Source of the DNA: CAUZFZ01 sp963579025
GTDB taxonomy: Bacteria > Planctomycetota > Planctomycetia > Planctomycetales > Planctomycetaceae
NCBI GenBank assembly: GCA_963579025.1
Contig: CAUZFZ010000045.1
Location: 1 to 63,337, forward strand
DNA: 63,337 bases
Reading direction: 5' to 3'
Part shown: positions 37,673 to 48,116 of the stretch, in pieces
Layout of the letters: each line of letters opens with the position of its first letter
Position numbering within the stretch: position 1 is the stretch's first letter
Translations under genes and position numbers: made by a program
Notes under the pieces: generated by a model
Seen by the model: the letters and a program-made list of their open reading frames with translations, nothing else
Database searches by the model: none
Told to the model about the DNA's origin: nothing

Positions 37673-40600
37673 CTACAACAGATCGCCAAGGCCGCCGAAT
37701 CCTGTGTACAGACTGTCCAGGTCGTGAGCCGTAACTTCGCGGCGGGTACCGGTCGCCAGCGTATGCTCCATCAGCCCACCATCGTGCTGATGAGCCAGTC
37801 CGAGTATGTGCCCCAGTTCGTGTGCGATCACGGTCAGCAGATCATAGCGATGAGCGACGTCCGATCCCGCCGCGACAGACTGAAAGTCGGTGCTGTCCTG
37901 CGGGGTTGAGTCGACGAACCATCCGGCACCTGCCGCGTCGATATCCACGATGATTCGATTGCCCGTAGCCAGACCAAGTTGTTGACCAGGCAAATCCCGC
38001 ACGACAACTTCGACTGACTGCAATCCCAGGACAGAGTCGTCATCCAGTCCCGCTGTTTCAAACTGTTCAATGGCAGCGGTCTTAAGGTGCTCCAGATCCT
38101 CGTTGTTAACAACTGGAATGGACGACTCACTTGGCGCAACCTCGGAAGTGGCCAGCAGCGTGGATCGCCAGCTTACCGGAAAAGTGGCGGCATAGGTCTG
38201 CTCGCCTGTTGAAGTGATCGCGCGGCCCAGATTGCTGGCGAACAGTGTGATGTCACCAAAGTCAACTGATCCTCCCCGATCGAAGTCGGCCCGAAACGCA
38301 CTGGGGCTGCTACCAGTGGTGGCTCCAAAAACGGCAGCCAGTGCCGGCAGGTCACCGAATCCGATACTGCCGTTGTCATCAAGGTCGTAAAGGACCGGCC
38401 AGATCTCGGTCGTGAGACTGCTGACTTCAAGCGCCGTTGCCGTTCCTCCACCGCTGACCGTGGCAGTGATGTTCTCTGCGTCGAATCGGTCGTCGATCGT
38501 CGGCGAGACGTATTGGTTCAACAGATTGTTCGGAAGTTCGACTTGAACGCTCAGAGAAACGCGGGCGAACAGGACGAAGGTTTCGACGCCCGCATTGTTG
38601 CGAGGAGTCTCAAGGTCCAGCGTGATGCGACCATTGTCCGGCGTGCTGTCGACGCTGGAAGTTGAGTTGCCGTCGAACGACGACCCGAAGGCAATGGCGT
38701 CCACAGAGAAGAAGTTGGATTGGTACGGAATCTCGATGTGTGCAGTTTCGACCCCGTCGATCGATTCAGTGACCTGTCCCCAAACCTCCAGAAAGAACTC
38801 GTCCCATTCATCCAGAAAACCAGCATTGGATGGCGGCGTCGACACCTCGTCATCTACGTTCGCCGCAGTGGCAACGTGAGTGATTCTCAGTTCCGTCTGC
38901 AGTGACGCAGTTGCAGTTCCATCGTCGTCGCGAATTGTGATCGTGTGTGTGTCGCGGCTTTCATCGATCGACACACTCCCGTTGATGCTGCTACTCAGTC
39001 CAGCCAGCCCCAGCGAGATCGTCTCGCTGGATTCCTCTTCGGCGTCATCCGTAATCACAACCGCAACGTTCTTCGTTTCTGACGCAGAGTTGAAGATCAA
39101 AGGCGCGGGGCTGTTGAATGTAAAGTCATTCGATCCGGCCGAGCCGCTCTGGAGGTCCGCAACATTAACGGTCAACGGTACTGCCAGCGTCCCCGTGTCG
39201 GGTTGTCCATTTGCGGTAATCGTCAGGCTGACGGCGACATTCTGAGTGCCAACAGACTCAGTGGGACTGCTCGTGACCGCATCGAATGAGATGACAGCGG
39301 TATCGTCGTCGTCGATCGTGCCAGTGGCCGAATTGGTTGACCCGATGGTGTAGCCAGGAGCAGATGTCAGTGTAATCACGACGTCTTCGTCACCTTCGAC
39401 AATCGTGTCGCTTACTGCCGTCAGTGTCACCGTTGCTGACACTTCGCCATCGGCAATCGTCACCGTTCCCGCTCCGCCGCTGAACGAATTTGCTCCGGAC
39501 GCAATGTAGTCCGCTGTCAGAGTCGCCGACCCTGCTACGCTGAAACTAACCGTGACATCACCAGTGTTGCCGGCTCTCGTGAAGTTGTATACGAGGGAAC
39601 CGCCACCTTCCTCACCAACGCTGGGCGCAGAGACGGTCACTTCCACAAGTGCTTCGATCAGGAGCCGTGCCTGCCCTTGTGTTAGAAGCTGGTACTGCAC
39701 TCCATCAACGGTCGTGCTGCCTCCGCTTGTCCAGCCCGCCCCCACGTTGATCGTGTCGACCGAATCCATGCGGACTCTAAGTTCATTGGATGTGCCGCTG
39801 ATATTGAGTACTTCAGACACATCAAGTGTCAGTGCGTTGATCCCTGCTCCGCGCAGGTCGATTCTCTCGATGTCGACGATTCGACTGTCAGCGATCTTCG
39901 TCAGATCGAGATTGCCGGAGAACGGTGCCAAGCCACCGAGTTTAAGTGTGTCGATGCCGGTCCCACCGTCGAACCGGAAGCCCGTTCCAATGATCCCAGT
40001 TGCGATACCAAGGACATCGTTGCCCTGGCCGCCAATCAAAACATCAGCTCCGCCGTCTGCATTGAGTGCATCATCACCCTGGCCACCAATCAGACGGTCG
40101 ATTGAGGTGACTCCCTGATTGGCATTCAGCGTGTCGGATTTACTCGGTCCCGCGTCGGTTCCGATCTGAGTTTCGCTGCCGGCGGTAAAGCCGCCGCCAA
40201 AGACCACGTAGCCGGTACCAACCTGGAAGTTCAGGCCAATGTCGACGCTTGGTGCTCCGATCAACAGGTCCTCGAAGCCGTCGCCGTTAACGTCTCCGGC
40301 GTTGCTGACGGATTGTCCGACGTAGTCGCCCCGCACTTCACCGTCCAGGCGGAATCCGTTTTCGCCATCGAGATACGCTGCTGGATTTGGATTAGACGCA
40401 TTCGAAATCTGCAGGTTGACAGCCGCTGGAAACGCAGTCGTTCGGCCAAACAGGACGTAGGCGCGCCCGGTACCGGTGGGAGGCGAGTTGCTGGAATCAT
40501 ATTCCGCCCGCTGGACACCGATGAGGATGTCGTCGAGGCCGTCGCCGTTAATGTCTCCGGCTCCGCTGGCTGCCTTTCCCAGATAGTCGTACGAGTTGGC

Positions 40601-41842
40601 GCCCTGGATTCTGAAGCCGTCGCTGCCGTTCAGGCTGGCGACGCTGATCGGGCTGGTCACAGGTTCTGACCTCCCGAAGATCACATAGGCTTCTCCTGCA
40701 TATGTACCACTGACATTTCCGTAATATGCAGTGGCAATCAGATCGGCAAAGCCGTCACCATTAATATCCCCGAGTGAATCCACGGCACGGCCAACGTAGT
40801 CACCGTCGATTCTGAAACCATCTGTACTGGAGAGTATGCTCAGATCGATTGGATCAGTGATTGACTCACTGCGTCCGAAGACGACGTAAGCACGCCCACC
40901 CGCGTATTCAGCGCCACCCTGGCCGTATTCCTCTCCCACAACGATGTCATCAAACCCGTCGCCATTAATGTCCGCCGCTCCGGCAACCGATCGTCCGGCA
41001 TACCCGGACTGCGTTGCGTTGCTGAACATCCTGAAACCGTCGGTACTGGTCAGACTGCTTAGGTTGATCGAAGAATTAAATCCGCTTGCCTTTCCGAAAA
41101 CGACGAAGGCCTCTCCCAGGCTGTATGTGGTATTGGAAGGCGCTCCGATGATGACATCGTCCAGGCCGTCACCGTTGAAGTCGCCCGCTGCGGACAGGCT
41201 TTGACCTGCGTCATTGCCCGCTGAGCCGTCGAGTCGGAATCCGTCCGAACCGTCAAGTGCCGACAGATCGAGCGATGCGCCAAAACCAGCCCGGCCAAAG
41301 ACAACCCACACGCTTCCTGCGCTCTGATTGGCGACATGTGATGCAAGACCGAAGTCACCAAGACCGTCGCCGTTCACGTCACCCAGGTCACTTGCGATGG
41401 GCGCGTCACCGACCTGGTCAATTCGGAACCCGTTGCCCCCAGTCAGGTCTTCGACACTCAGCGTGGGTGAGAAACCGCCGGAATTCCCGAAGACCACGTA
41501 CGCGTGCCCGGTCGAGTCAACCCCTGGACCAGTGATGACGAAATCTTCGAAACCGTCGCCATTGATGTCGCCGACTCCACTGACGGACTCGCCCGCTTTT
41601 GCACTGGTCTCGACTGCGTCGACACGAAATCCGGCCGGATTCGTACTGCCGCCGGGGTCGAGAGAACCCAGGTCGACGGGGTTGGGTGCTGTAAGCAATG
41701 TCCGCTGCTCGAGGTGCTCAATCTGTGTGCTTCTTCGATCCCGACAGGGATCCGCGAAGCGACCCCTCCGCGTCATGCGAGACCGCGCACGACGCTGGAC
41801 GGTATTGCCTCTCAGAATGCACAGCCAGTGATTAAGCCGCAT
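37673..41842 (-). CDS. FG-GAP/Calx-beta surface protein with C-terminal metzincin site
   Basis: 1389 residues from ATG 41842. The basic N-terminus contains 'IEHLEQRTLLTA', resembling the LEPR-XLL motif of large exported planctomycete proteins. Seven FG-GAP repeats follow, each with a GDxNGDG calcium loop, as in integrin alpha propellers. Near residue 600 are RTX-like nonapeptides ('GGQGDDALNADGGADVLIGG'). Two Calx-beta domains (about 745-985) precede a dockerin-like EF-hand pair ('DLDDNGSIGFGD', 'DFDRGGSVDFGD'). Near the C-terminus 'VIAHELGHILGLAHQHDGGL' is a metzincin zinc motif (HExGHxxGxxH), followed by Met ('LMEHTL') where the Met-turn would be. I infer a calcium-dependent surface or secreted metalloprotease, possibly autoprocessing. 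Confidence 0.87.
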   Translation of the reverse strand: MRLNHWLCILRGNTVQRRARSRMTRRGRFADPCRDRRSTQIEHLEQRTLLTAPNPVDLGSLDPGGSTNPAGFRVDAVETSAKAGESVSGVGDINGDGFEDFVITGPGVDSTGHAYVVFGNSGGFSPTLSVEDLTGGNGFRIDQVGDAPIASDLGDVNGDGLGDFGLASHVANQSAGSVWVVFGRAGFGASLDLSALDGSDGFRLDGSAGNDAGQSLSAAGDFNGDGLDDVIIGAPSNTTYSLGEAFVVFGKASGFNSSINLSSLTSTDGFRMFSNATQSGYAGRSVAGAADINGDGFDDIVVGEEYGQGGAEYAGGRAYVVFGRSESITDPIDLSILSSTDGFRIDGDYVGRAVDSLGDINGDGFADLIATAYYGNVSGTYAGEAYVIFGRSEPVTSPISVASLNGSDGFRIQGANSYDYLGKAASGAGDINGDGLDDILIGVQRAEYDSSNSPPTGTGRAYVLFGRTTAFPAAVNLQISNASNPNPAAYLDGENGFRLDGEVRGDYVGQSVSNAGDVNGDGFEDLLIGAPSVDIGLNFQVGTGYVVFGGGFTAGSETQIGTDAGPSKSDTLNANQGVTSIDRLIGGQGDDALNADGGADVLIGGQGNDVLGIATGIIGTGFRFDGGTGIDTLKLGGLAPFSGNLDLTKIADSRIVDIERIDLRGAGINALTLDVSEVLNISGTSNELRVRMDSVDTINVGAGWTSGGSTTVDGVQYQLLTQGQARLLIEALVEVTVSAPSVGEEGGGSLVYNFTRAGNTGDVTVSFSVAGSATLTADYIASGANSFSGGAGTVTIADGEVSATVTLTAVSDTIVEGDEDVVITLTSAPGYTIGSTNSATGTIDDDDTAVISFDAVTSSPTESVGTQNVAVSLTITANGQPDTGTLAVPLTVNVADLQSGSAGSNDFTFNSPAPLIFNSASETKNVAVVITDDAEEESSETISLGLAGLSSSINGSVSIDESRDTHTITIRDDDGTATASLQTELRITHVATAANVDDEVSTPPSNAGFLDEWDEFFLEVWGQVTESIDGVETAHIEIPYQSNFFSVDAIAFGSSFDGNSTSSVDSTPDNGRITLDLETPRNNAGVETFVLFARVSLSVQVELPNNLLNQYVSPTIDDRFDAENITATVSGGGTATALEVSSLTTEIWPVLYDLDDNGSIGFGDLPALAAVFGATTGSSPSAFRADFDRGGSVDFGDITLFASNLGRAITSTGEQTYAATFPVSWRSTLLATSEVAPSESSIPVVNNEDLEHLKTAAIEQFETAGLDDDSVLGLQSVEVVVRDLPGQQLGLATGNRIIVDIDAAGAGWFVDSTPQDSTDFQSVAAGSDVAHRYDLLTVIAHELGHILGLAHQHDGGLMEHTLATGTRREVTAHDLDSLYTGFGGLGDLL

Positions 41843-42417
41843 TTGAGCCAACCCCAGTTATTCAAAAATCCCCGGCAGAACGAGCTGCTGACTTTAGATC
41901 TCGCGACCTGAGAAAAGTTCCCGTGTGCTGCCGCCCCAAACGAAATGTGTTTCCCTTGTGTCCACATATGTCATTTTGAGTCCATGCGAATTTCTCTTGT
42001 TGACGCATCGGGCTCCGACTGCTCTCACTACGCCAGTGGTAGTTCCTTCCTTGCAGTAAACCGCCGGGCCATCGCATTGATTGCGCGTGAGAGATCGCAA
42101 TTCTGGCCCTTTCAGCCGGCTATTGTCCGGCAGCTCCGACCATTATCCAGTTGTCACACCGAATTCCGCCCTACTTCGGCCGGGCAAACACGAGACGTGC
42201 GGGAAAGAAAGTCACAATGAACGCTGACTTACAAATGCGAGTAACGAGACAATCGGGTTGGCCCAGAAGAACGTGTGCAAGTGCCAGATCTGGAAGAACC
42301 CCGGCACGGGCGCCATCCGTGTAACCGGAATCCAGACGTCCCAGGCCGGCAAGTCGATATCGTGAGTCGCGACATCTCCGTGTCCATCAGACCTTTCCGC
42401 GATGTCTGCCGACGTAA

Positions 42418-44400
42418 CTACTCGTTCGCGGTTCGACGCTGCAGGTAAAGAAAGCCGTCCTCAGCACCAACCAGCAGATCACGCTGTTCTGAGTTCCAGA
42501 AATTCGCGGTCGCGGGACTGCTGGTGTGTCCTGCCAGTCTCCGCTCACTCAGTGGACCCCGGTTAAACAGCATCGTCCTTCCCTCGAACGTCGTCCTGTT
42601 CTCGTACAGATCCGCGTTGACGCCATTCAGGAGCAGATCGATGTCGCCATCTTCGTCCCAGTCAACAGCGTGCAGCTTGCGTCGGCCACTCTTGCCGGCG
42701 CGGCCAGGGTTGAGACGCACCAACTCGCCACGGACATCAACAAAGGCCCGTCGGCCCGGTTTGAGCTGCAGGTCTGAGTTCTCTGACTGGGCCCGCTCGA
42801 AGAGAGCCAGATAGCCCTCGTGGTCAAGCATGACCAGATCGTTGAGGCCATCGCCGGTCCAGTCAACGACGACCGGGGTCGTTCGCCATTGCGTGGCAAG
42901 CTGTTTGCCTTCCGGCTTCCACCAGGTCCACGCCGGTTTCGGAGTCGCACCGGTCCATTCGACTTCAATCGGTTGAGCAGGCTCCAAACGTGGCAACGCG
43001 GTTGTGCCGGAGTTTCGGTACCACAGCACTTTGCCCCAGATCGAGTTGAGCACAATGTCGAGCCGACCGTCGTGATCCCAATCGGCGACGGTAAACGTGG
43101 TGTAACCCCATTTCGCCTCTGCCGGCCCCTGAATCGAACCGTTCCGCCCCGCCTGAATACGAATCACTTCTCCGCCAGCCGTCAGCCGGACCGGGGCCGC
43201 CCAGCGGGGTTCACTGCTGACCTCCGGGATGCCCAGGTTCTCGAAGAACTCAACGTACCCGGCTGTGTTGCCCGACAGGATGTCCTCGTCTCCGTCGGCG
43301 TCCCAGTCGATGCAATACGGCGTAGCAAGAGCTCCGCACTTCAGGTGCTCGGCTGTCTGACGAAAGTACCGCGGTGTTCGAAAGACAGGAGCGCCGTCTT
43401 TCATCTTCCCTGTGTGCTCAATGAAAGCGACCCGTCCGTCTTCGTCACCACAGATCAGGTCGACGTCGCCGTCCCGATCCCAGTCGATCGCGGACGGCAC
43501 AATCATCTGCAGATCCATGCGGAGCAGGCCATCGCCATCTTTCAGGAATCCCCTCGATTCATAGGATGGCTGGGTTGGCGTCCCGACATTCTCGAAGTAC
43601 GTGAATCGATCGAGAAACTCTCCACACAGCAGATCGAGATCGCCGTCACCGTCGAAGTCAGCCAGATTCGGCGATGGCCAGCCATAGACTTCGACTGGTC
43701 TGTTTGTGGTCGAGACCAGAGTTGGTCGTGCGCCCGGAAGAGGTCGATTTCGGAGCAGTCCAAGATCGGAAAACACGAAGACTGAAGCGCGTAAGGGTCC
43801 GTTCTTCCACACACCTCGCGAAGTCCATGCATCATCCCAGCCGTAGTCTTTCCAGTCACCGATCCCGACAACGAGGTCCTGTTTGCCGTTTCCGTCGAAG
43901 TCGACGATGTGCCACTGTCGAGCCCGCAGCTTGCGTGCATGAGCAAAGTAATCTCCGCGGATGGCAAGCCGAATCGGGGCCCCGAACTGTTTGCGGCGGA
44001 AATCATGGAATTCCGTGCCTGGTATCAGCACGCGCGGCTCACCGTCAACGTGTGACACACGAATGTTGCGGTGCCCCGGTCCGATCTTGACGCCGGGCCT
44101 GAAGACGGGAAACGCACTGCCGTCCGGGTTTTCGAAGAAGTATGTGCCGTTGGAGGGCTTATCGGGACAAGAGACGACAAGGTCGTAATCGCCATCTCCG
44201 TCGTAATCCATCGGCAGTGGCCATGCCCAGAGCCCGACGCCCAGATCGACGACCAGGCCCGGATGGTTGTAGCTCAGCGGCACCAGATCATTCGCGTGGA
44301 CCATCGTAGCCCAGAGCGTGATGACGCCGCATAACAGCACCTGGAGCAGCGACGCGTGTACCCGACGGATCACGGTCCCGCCTGAATCTGCTGAGTTCAT
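42418..44400 (-). CDS. Exported FG-GAP/VCBS repeat protein
   Basis: 660 residues from ATG 44400, supported by GGGGAG upstream. The N-terminal hydrophobic segment (about residues 15-36, ending in VHAND) is a signal peptide. At least eight FG-GAP/VCBS-like repeats carry calcium-binding loops such as DYDGDGDYD, DFDGDGDLD, DWDRDGDVD and DWDEDGDID, spaced as in a beta propeller. No enzymatic motif is visible. It is probably a secreted or surface calcium-binding adhesion or recognition protein. It lies upstream of the metzincin gene on the same strand but 575 bp away. That gap (41843-42417) holds no confident gene. Confidence 0.9.
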   Translation of the reverse strand: MNSADSGGTVIRRVHASLLQVLLCGVITLWATMVHANDLVPLSYNHPGLVVDLGVGLWAWPLPMDYDGDGDYDLVVSCPDKPSNGTYFFENPDGSAFPVFRPGVKIGPGHRNIRVSHVDGEPRVLIPGTEFHDFRRKQFGAPIRLAIRGDYFAHARKLRARQWHIVDFDGNGKQDLVVGIGDWKDYGWDDAWTSRGVWKNGPLRASVFVFSDLGLLRNRPLPGARPTLVSTTNRPVEVYGWPSPNLADFDGDGDLDLLCGEFLDRFTYFENVGTPTQPSYESRGFLKDGDGLLRMDLQMIVPSAIDWDRDGDVDLICGDEDGRVAFIEHTGKMKDGAPVFRTPRYFRQTAEHLKCGALATPYCIDWDADGDEDILSGNTAGYVEFFENLGIPEVSSEPRWAAPVRLTAGGEVIRIQAGRNGSIQGPAEAKWGYTTFTVADWDHDGRLDIVLNSIWGKVLWYRNSGTTALPRLEPAQPIEVEWTGATPKPAWTWWKPEGKQLATQWRTTPVVVDWTGDGLNDLVMLDHEGYLALFERAQSENSDLQLKPGRRAFVDVRGELVRLNPGRAGKSGRRKLHAVDWDEDGDIDLLLNGVNADLYENRTTFEGRTMLFNRGPLSERRLAGHTSSPATANFWNSEQRDLLVGAEDGFLYLQRRTANE

Positions 44401-44706
44401 CACACATCTCCCCGTCTGAAGTCGCAGTTCGTTTCCGGAGAAAAGCGACAGGTTACCGCAATTTCCAATCACGGCCAGGCGAGTCGAATGCCCCACTCAG
44501 CGAGTCGGCGCGTTCGATACAAACGAACTACTCCAATGCGGTTGCCGGTGGTTTCCTGACCGGATCAGTTTGCCAGAAGTTCCCCGTTGCTCAGGTCCGA
44601 TCAGATGTTCGGAAGCGATGCGGACCGCGGGTCTCTGTCGTGAAACGATTCCGCCCGACTCGCAGCCCAGCCACTCGAAAACCGCAACGAAAGACTGACT
44701 CCGACG

Positions 44707-45165
44707 ATGAATCCACTGAAGCCGGAAATAGCGACGGCGGCGGGTACTGCTGTCCGCGTAGGTGCTCTGTGTATGGCGGTCATGGTTTTCGCCACCATGT
44801 GGGAATCCGACACTAGCCCCAAACACGGCAATTACGGGCTGGCCAGTCGCGCCGAACATCGTGTTCGACTGGTCAAACGCGGCGGCATCGACGACAGCCG
44901 TCGTCGCGATTCCGCCTCGAAAACTCGACAGGTTTCAGCGCGAGACGAGTTGCCGCGGGACATCACTGCGGGCCGGTATCTTGTAGCCGACACGCGGGGT
45001 CACGTCCGTCGCGTCCATGTAACCCGATCGATGACGTCATCGAATTCACCAGAGCGTGATCAGTACACGTTGCGTGACGGCGATACGACGACCTACTTCA
45101 TCCGCATCCGCAGCGAGAACACTGCTGCGTTGGCCGCTGCTCGGGATGAAGAAGGGCGCAACTGA
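44707..45165 (+). CDS. Small exported or membrane-anchored hypothetical protein
   Basis: Unrecognised 152-residue protein. One hydrophobic segment near the N-terminus (about residues 17-31) suggests a signal anchor. The rest is charged and rich in Arg, Asp and Ser ('DDSRRRDSASKTRQVSARDE'), ending in a possible small beta region ('DTTTYFIRIRSENTAAL'). No ribosome site is seen. It starts about 300 bp from the divergent FG-GAP gene and 220 bp before a lipoprotein gene. No function is proposed. Confidence 0.55.
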   Translation: MNPLKPEIATAAGTAVRVGALCMAVMVFATMWESDTSPKHGNYGLASRAEHRVRLVKRGGIDDSRRRDSASKTRQVSARDELPRDITAGRYLVADTRGHVRRVHVTRSMTSSNSPERDQYTLRDGDTTTYFIRIRSENTAALAAARDEEGRN

Positions 45166-45386
45166 TTTTCGCCGATCGCATCCACAAGTTTGCATCGCGA
45201 CGTTGTCAGTCAAATCGGTTGGTTCGCCGCCAGGCCTGGCCCGCGAAGTGACCATCCGCGCCTGAGCCTGGCTTCAGGCCAGCCGCACCTGCCAGCATGT
45301 CTTAGTCGACAGGATTTCCTCATCCTCGTTAAAGTGCGTCCCGCTTACTTGGATCTCGACTCTAAACTTTGGCGGGGCAGTCAGAC

Positions 45387-46298
45387 ATGAAGACCGGTCA
45401 CGTTCTCACGCTTGGAATCCTGTCGTTCACACTGACGCTTGCCGGATGCGGAGCCTACGAGCAGGCACAGAAAGCGGCTCGCCGCGACCTGCAGAAGGCT
45501 GAGGATCAAAGGCAGTTTGCCGAGGATGCGAATGAGGCAATCATGCAACTGGGAAGCTTCTACGTGCAATATCACCGGCAGAATTCTAAATCACCGGCCA
45601 ACCTGGAAGAATTGCTCAGCATAAACACCAACACCGAGCAACGGGCTGCGGCGGCCACCGAGACCATCCGGCGCATGATCGACGCGAGCGAAATCACCGT
45701 CGACTGGAATGTCGACCTGACAGCGTGGCAGGCGTCAGGTCAGGACCTCAAGCAGTATCGACTGGCATGGTTGACCTCAAAAGACTTCATGCTTTACGCG
45801 GATGGAGCGGGCATGCTTCGCAACCTGATGGCAGGCCAGTTGATGACCAGTGTCGGCCGCATGAACGAGGCTCCGGCCGCTGTTGAAGTCGCTTCGACAG
45901 ACACGACCGGCCAGTCGCAGCCCGCCGATTCAACACAGACCGGCCAGGAAACGTCACCGGCACCGGTTGCGGCGCCTGCGATTCTGACGTTCGAATCGAC
46001 GCCAGCGGAATTCGTCGCTGTGCTGAAGTCAGGAAATCAGGGTCGAGTGCTTCAGGCTTTGGGTCTTCTGACCGGCCAATTCGACGCGAAGCCCAATCAG
46101 CAGGTCTCCGACGCGATCATCGCGGTCATGAAGACAGGCGACTTCGGAGTCCAGATCAACGGAGCTAACGCGCTGGAGCATTGGGGAACCACCTCAGCCG
46201 CCGCCGAACTTGAAGCGATTGTCGCCAAGTCCGGTAACCCGGGTCTGGAGATCCAGACGCAGCGCGTCGTGGCGATCCTCAAAGCCCGGAAGCAGTAA
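45387..46298 (+). CDS. Lipoprotein with HEAT-like C-terminus
   Basis: 303 residues from ATG 45387. The signal peptide ends in lipobox LAGC. A helical, coiled-coil-like region follows ('AQKAARRDLQKAEDQRQFAE'). A Pro/Thr-rich linker (about 175-200) leads to a C-terminal region with helical repeats resembling HEAT/armadillo units ('NGANALEHWGTTSAAAELEA'). The middle resembles the type-II-secretion-pilin-like 'NLEELL' helix seen in planctomycete proteins of this size. Likely faces the periplasm from a membrane. Function unknown. It is followed by 390 bp without a clear gene (46299-46691), where two short frames near 46490-46640 are unconvincing. Confidence 0.75.
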   Translation: MKTGHVLTLGILSFTLTLAGCGAYEQAQKAARRDLQKAEDQRQFAEDANEAIMQLGSFYVQYHRQNSKSPANLEELLSINTNTEQRAAAATETIRRMIDASEITVDWNVDLTAWQASGQDLKQYRLAWLTSKDFMLYADGAGMLRNLMAGQLMTSVGRMNEAPAAVEVASTDTTGQSQPADSTQTGQETSPAPVAAPAILTFESTPAEFVAVLKSGNQGRVLQALGLLTGQFDAKPNQQVSDAIIAVMKTGDFGVQINGANALEHWGTTSAAAELEAIVAKSGNPGLEIQTQRVVAILKARKQ

Positions 46299-46691
46299 CA
46301 GACGCTGGGACGTTCCCTCGAGAAACCGGCAATTGCCCGAGCAATTGAAACGGCAGGCAGATGACCGGATCGACCACCTGCTCTGGGACGAGTCTGGAAG
46401 ACGTTGTCGCTCAACTGAAGAAGTCCGCGAAGCGACCACCACAGAGTCTCCCATTTCAACAGTAGTGTTTCGCTCCGAATGAGATGCGGAATTCCCGCGG
46501 CCATGTCGTCATCGGCGACGCCCGCTCGCGCGGCACTGGCTGGGGACATCATGAGCCAGTCGTTGCCGTCAACCGAACGTCGACCGGAGACCATCTACGG
46601 TGGATTCACGGAAGTCCATGAGGCATCCGACCCGCAAGCTGCGTAATTAACTGGCTCGGGCCGGTGGTTCGATTCAGCACGGAACACCACG

Positions 46692-47948
46692 ATGCCGATC
46701 CGTTTTAGCTGCCCGGCGTGCGACAAGTCGCTCAAGGCCCCCGATGGATTCGCGGGTGAGCAGCTCCCATGCCCCGGGTGTGAAACGTCCGTAACGGTCC
46801 CACAGAAATCGCAGCGATCCAGATCCAGGACCGCAACACCGAACCCGCGCCGTCGTCGCCCGTCTGAAGAAACCGAGTCGAAGTCTTCCCACCGTCCTGC
46901 CGGCGGAGCATCGAAGCCGTCGAAGAAAAAATCGCGCCGATCTCAGTCAACCGGCCAATACCGGCTACTCGTTGGCGCACTGGTTGTCAGCCTTCTGCCA
47001 CTGATCTACGTGACGGTGCTGCCAGGTCGATCCGCCGAGGAGCGATTTGAGCAGACGGCGCAGCAGAATCCCAACGTCTTCGCGGAACTGGAAGCCTGGA
47101 TCGAATCGGAAGAGACGAGCGGTGAGTTCGATCTTTTCACACGCCTGCCGGATCAGCGGCTGTCAGGAGCCCATCTGTCGCGAACTTCCTGGATGCACTG
47201 GCTCTACGCTTTGCTAAGCACCGGTGTGTTTCTGGGCATGATCCTGATTCTGACTCCGCGGGCCGAGGCATCGGTGGGTGGTCTGTTGACGGCTGGTCTG
47301 GTGACTGGCACCGTCGGCATCGTGCTTCTGCTCGGGTTTCAGTGGGTTGCCGATGCGACGCAGGGATTCATGTTTACTGGCCATTCGATTATCACAGTCC
47401 TGTTCTACATCGTGAAATTCATCGGTTTCTCATATCGCTCTGCGGTTCAGGAAGGCAATGGATTCCTGCTGAGCTTCATGGGCTTTACGTGTGGCGTTGG
47501 ACTGTGTGAGGAGTTGTGCAAGGCCATCCCGGTCGTGCTGTTTCTGCAATCGACACCCAATGCGAGCTGGCGCGCAGCGCTTGCCATCGGCCTGGCGAGC
47601 GGCGTGGGATTCGGAGTGTCCGAAGGCATCGCATACTCGTCCGACTTTTACAACGGCGTGTCCACGGGATCGATCTACGTCGTGCGTTTTGTGTCCTGTG
47701 TCGGCCTGCACGCCATGTGGGCTGGAGCTGTCGCGCTATTGATGCAGGCTAATCATGATCACATGGAGCTGAGCTGGGACAGCGTCTGGCAGTTCGTCGT
47801 ATTTTATCTGGGCATCGCAATGATTCTTCATGGCCTGTACGACACGCTGCTCAAACAGGAGCTGAATCTCGGGGCCCTCGCCATTGCCGGGTTGAGCATC
47901 GGGTGGCTGTACTGGCTGATCAACCAGCGGCGTGCAACAGACGAGTGA
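46692..47948 (+). CDS. PrsW-like intramembrane protease with N-terminal zinc ribbon
   Basis: 418 residues. The N-terminus has 'FSCPACDKSLKAPDGFAGEQ' and 'CPGC', two CxxC pairs forming a zinc ribbon, then a basic Ser/Arg-rich linker. From about residue 95 there are 7-8 hydrophobic helices. The PrsW (CPBP-like metalloprotease superfamily) signatures are CEELCK (EExxK, around 272), EGIAYS (about 311), and later conserved His at 'GLHAMW' (about 339) and 'LHGLYD' (about 380). PrsW-type proteases cut transmembrane anti-sigma factors, but no such partner is adjacent here. The zinc ribbon is common in planctomycete membrane proteins. GGAA lies before the ATG. Confidence 0.85.
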   Translation: MPIRFSCPACDKSLKAPDGFAGEQLPCPGCETSVTVPQKSQRSRSRTATPNPRRRRPSEETESKSSHRPAGGASKPSKKKSRRSQSTGQYRLLVGALVVSLLPLIYVTVLPGRSAEERFEQTAQQNPNVFAELEAWIESEETSGEFDLFTRLPDQRLSGAHLSRTSWMHWLYALLSTGVFLGMILILTPRAEASVGGLLTAGLVTGTVGIVLLLGFQWVADATQGFMFTGHSIITVLFYIVKFIGFSYRSAVQEGNGFLLSFMGFTCGVGLCEELCKAIPVVLFLQSTPNASWRAALAIGLASGVGFGVSEGIAYSSDFYNGVSTGSIYVVRFVSCVGLHAMWAGAVALLMQANHDHMELSWDSVWQFVVFYLGIAMILHGLYDTLLKQELNLGALAIAGLSIGWLYWLINQRRATDE

Positions 47949-48116
47949 CGGTCAGTCGCACTCTGGCGGCGGAGGGCTTCTTATCGCGGCGGGCGAGGCG
48001 CACCCGGAAAAAGAGCTCATCCGATTAATTGATCTGCATCGGGAATCGATACGGCGAGCGACCGATGAAAACGCACACGATAATCGGACTTCCTGGTTGC
48101 CTGGGAACGAGTGCGA

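Noticed and set aside
46491..46646. Two overlapping short frames of about 45 residues
   Set aside because: Neither has a ribosome site or recognisable features, and both are too short to support.
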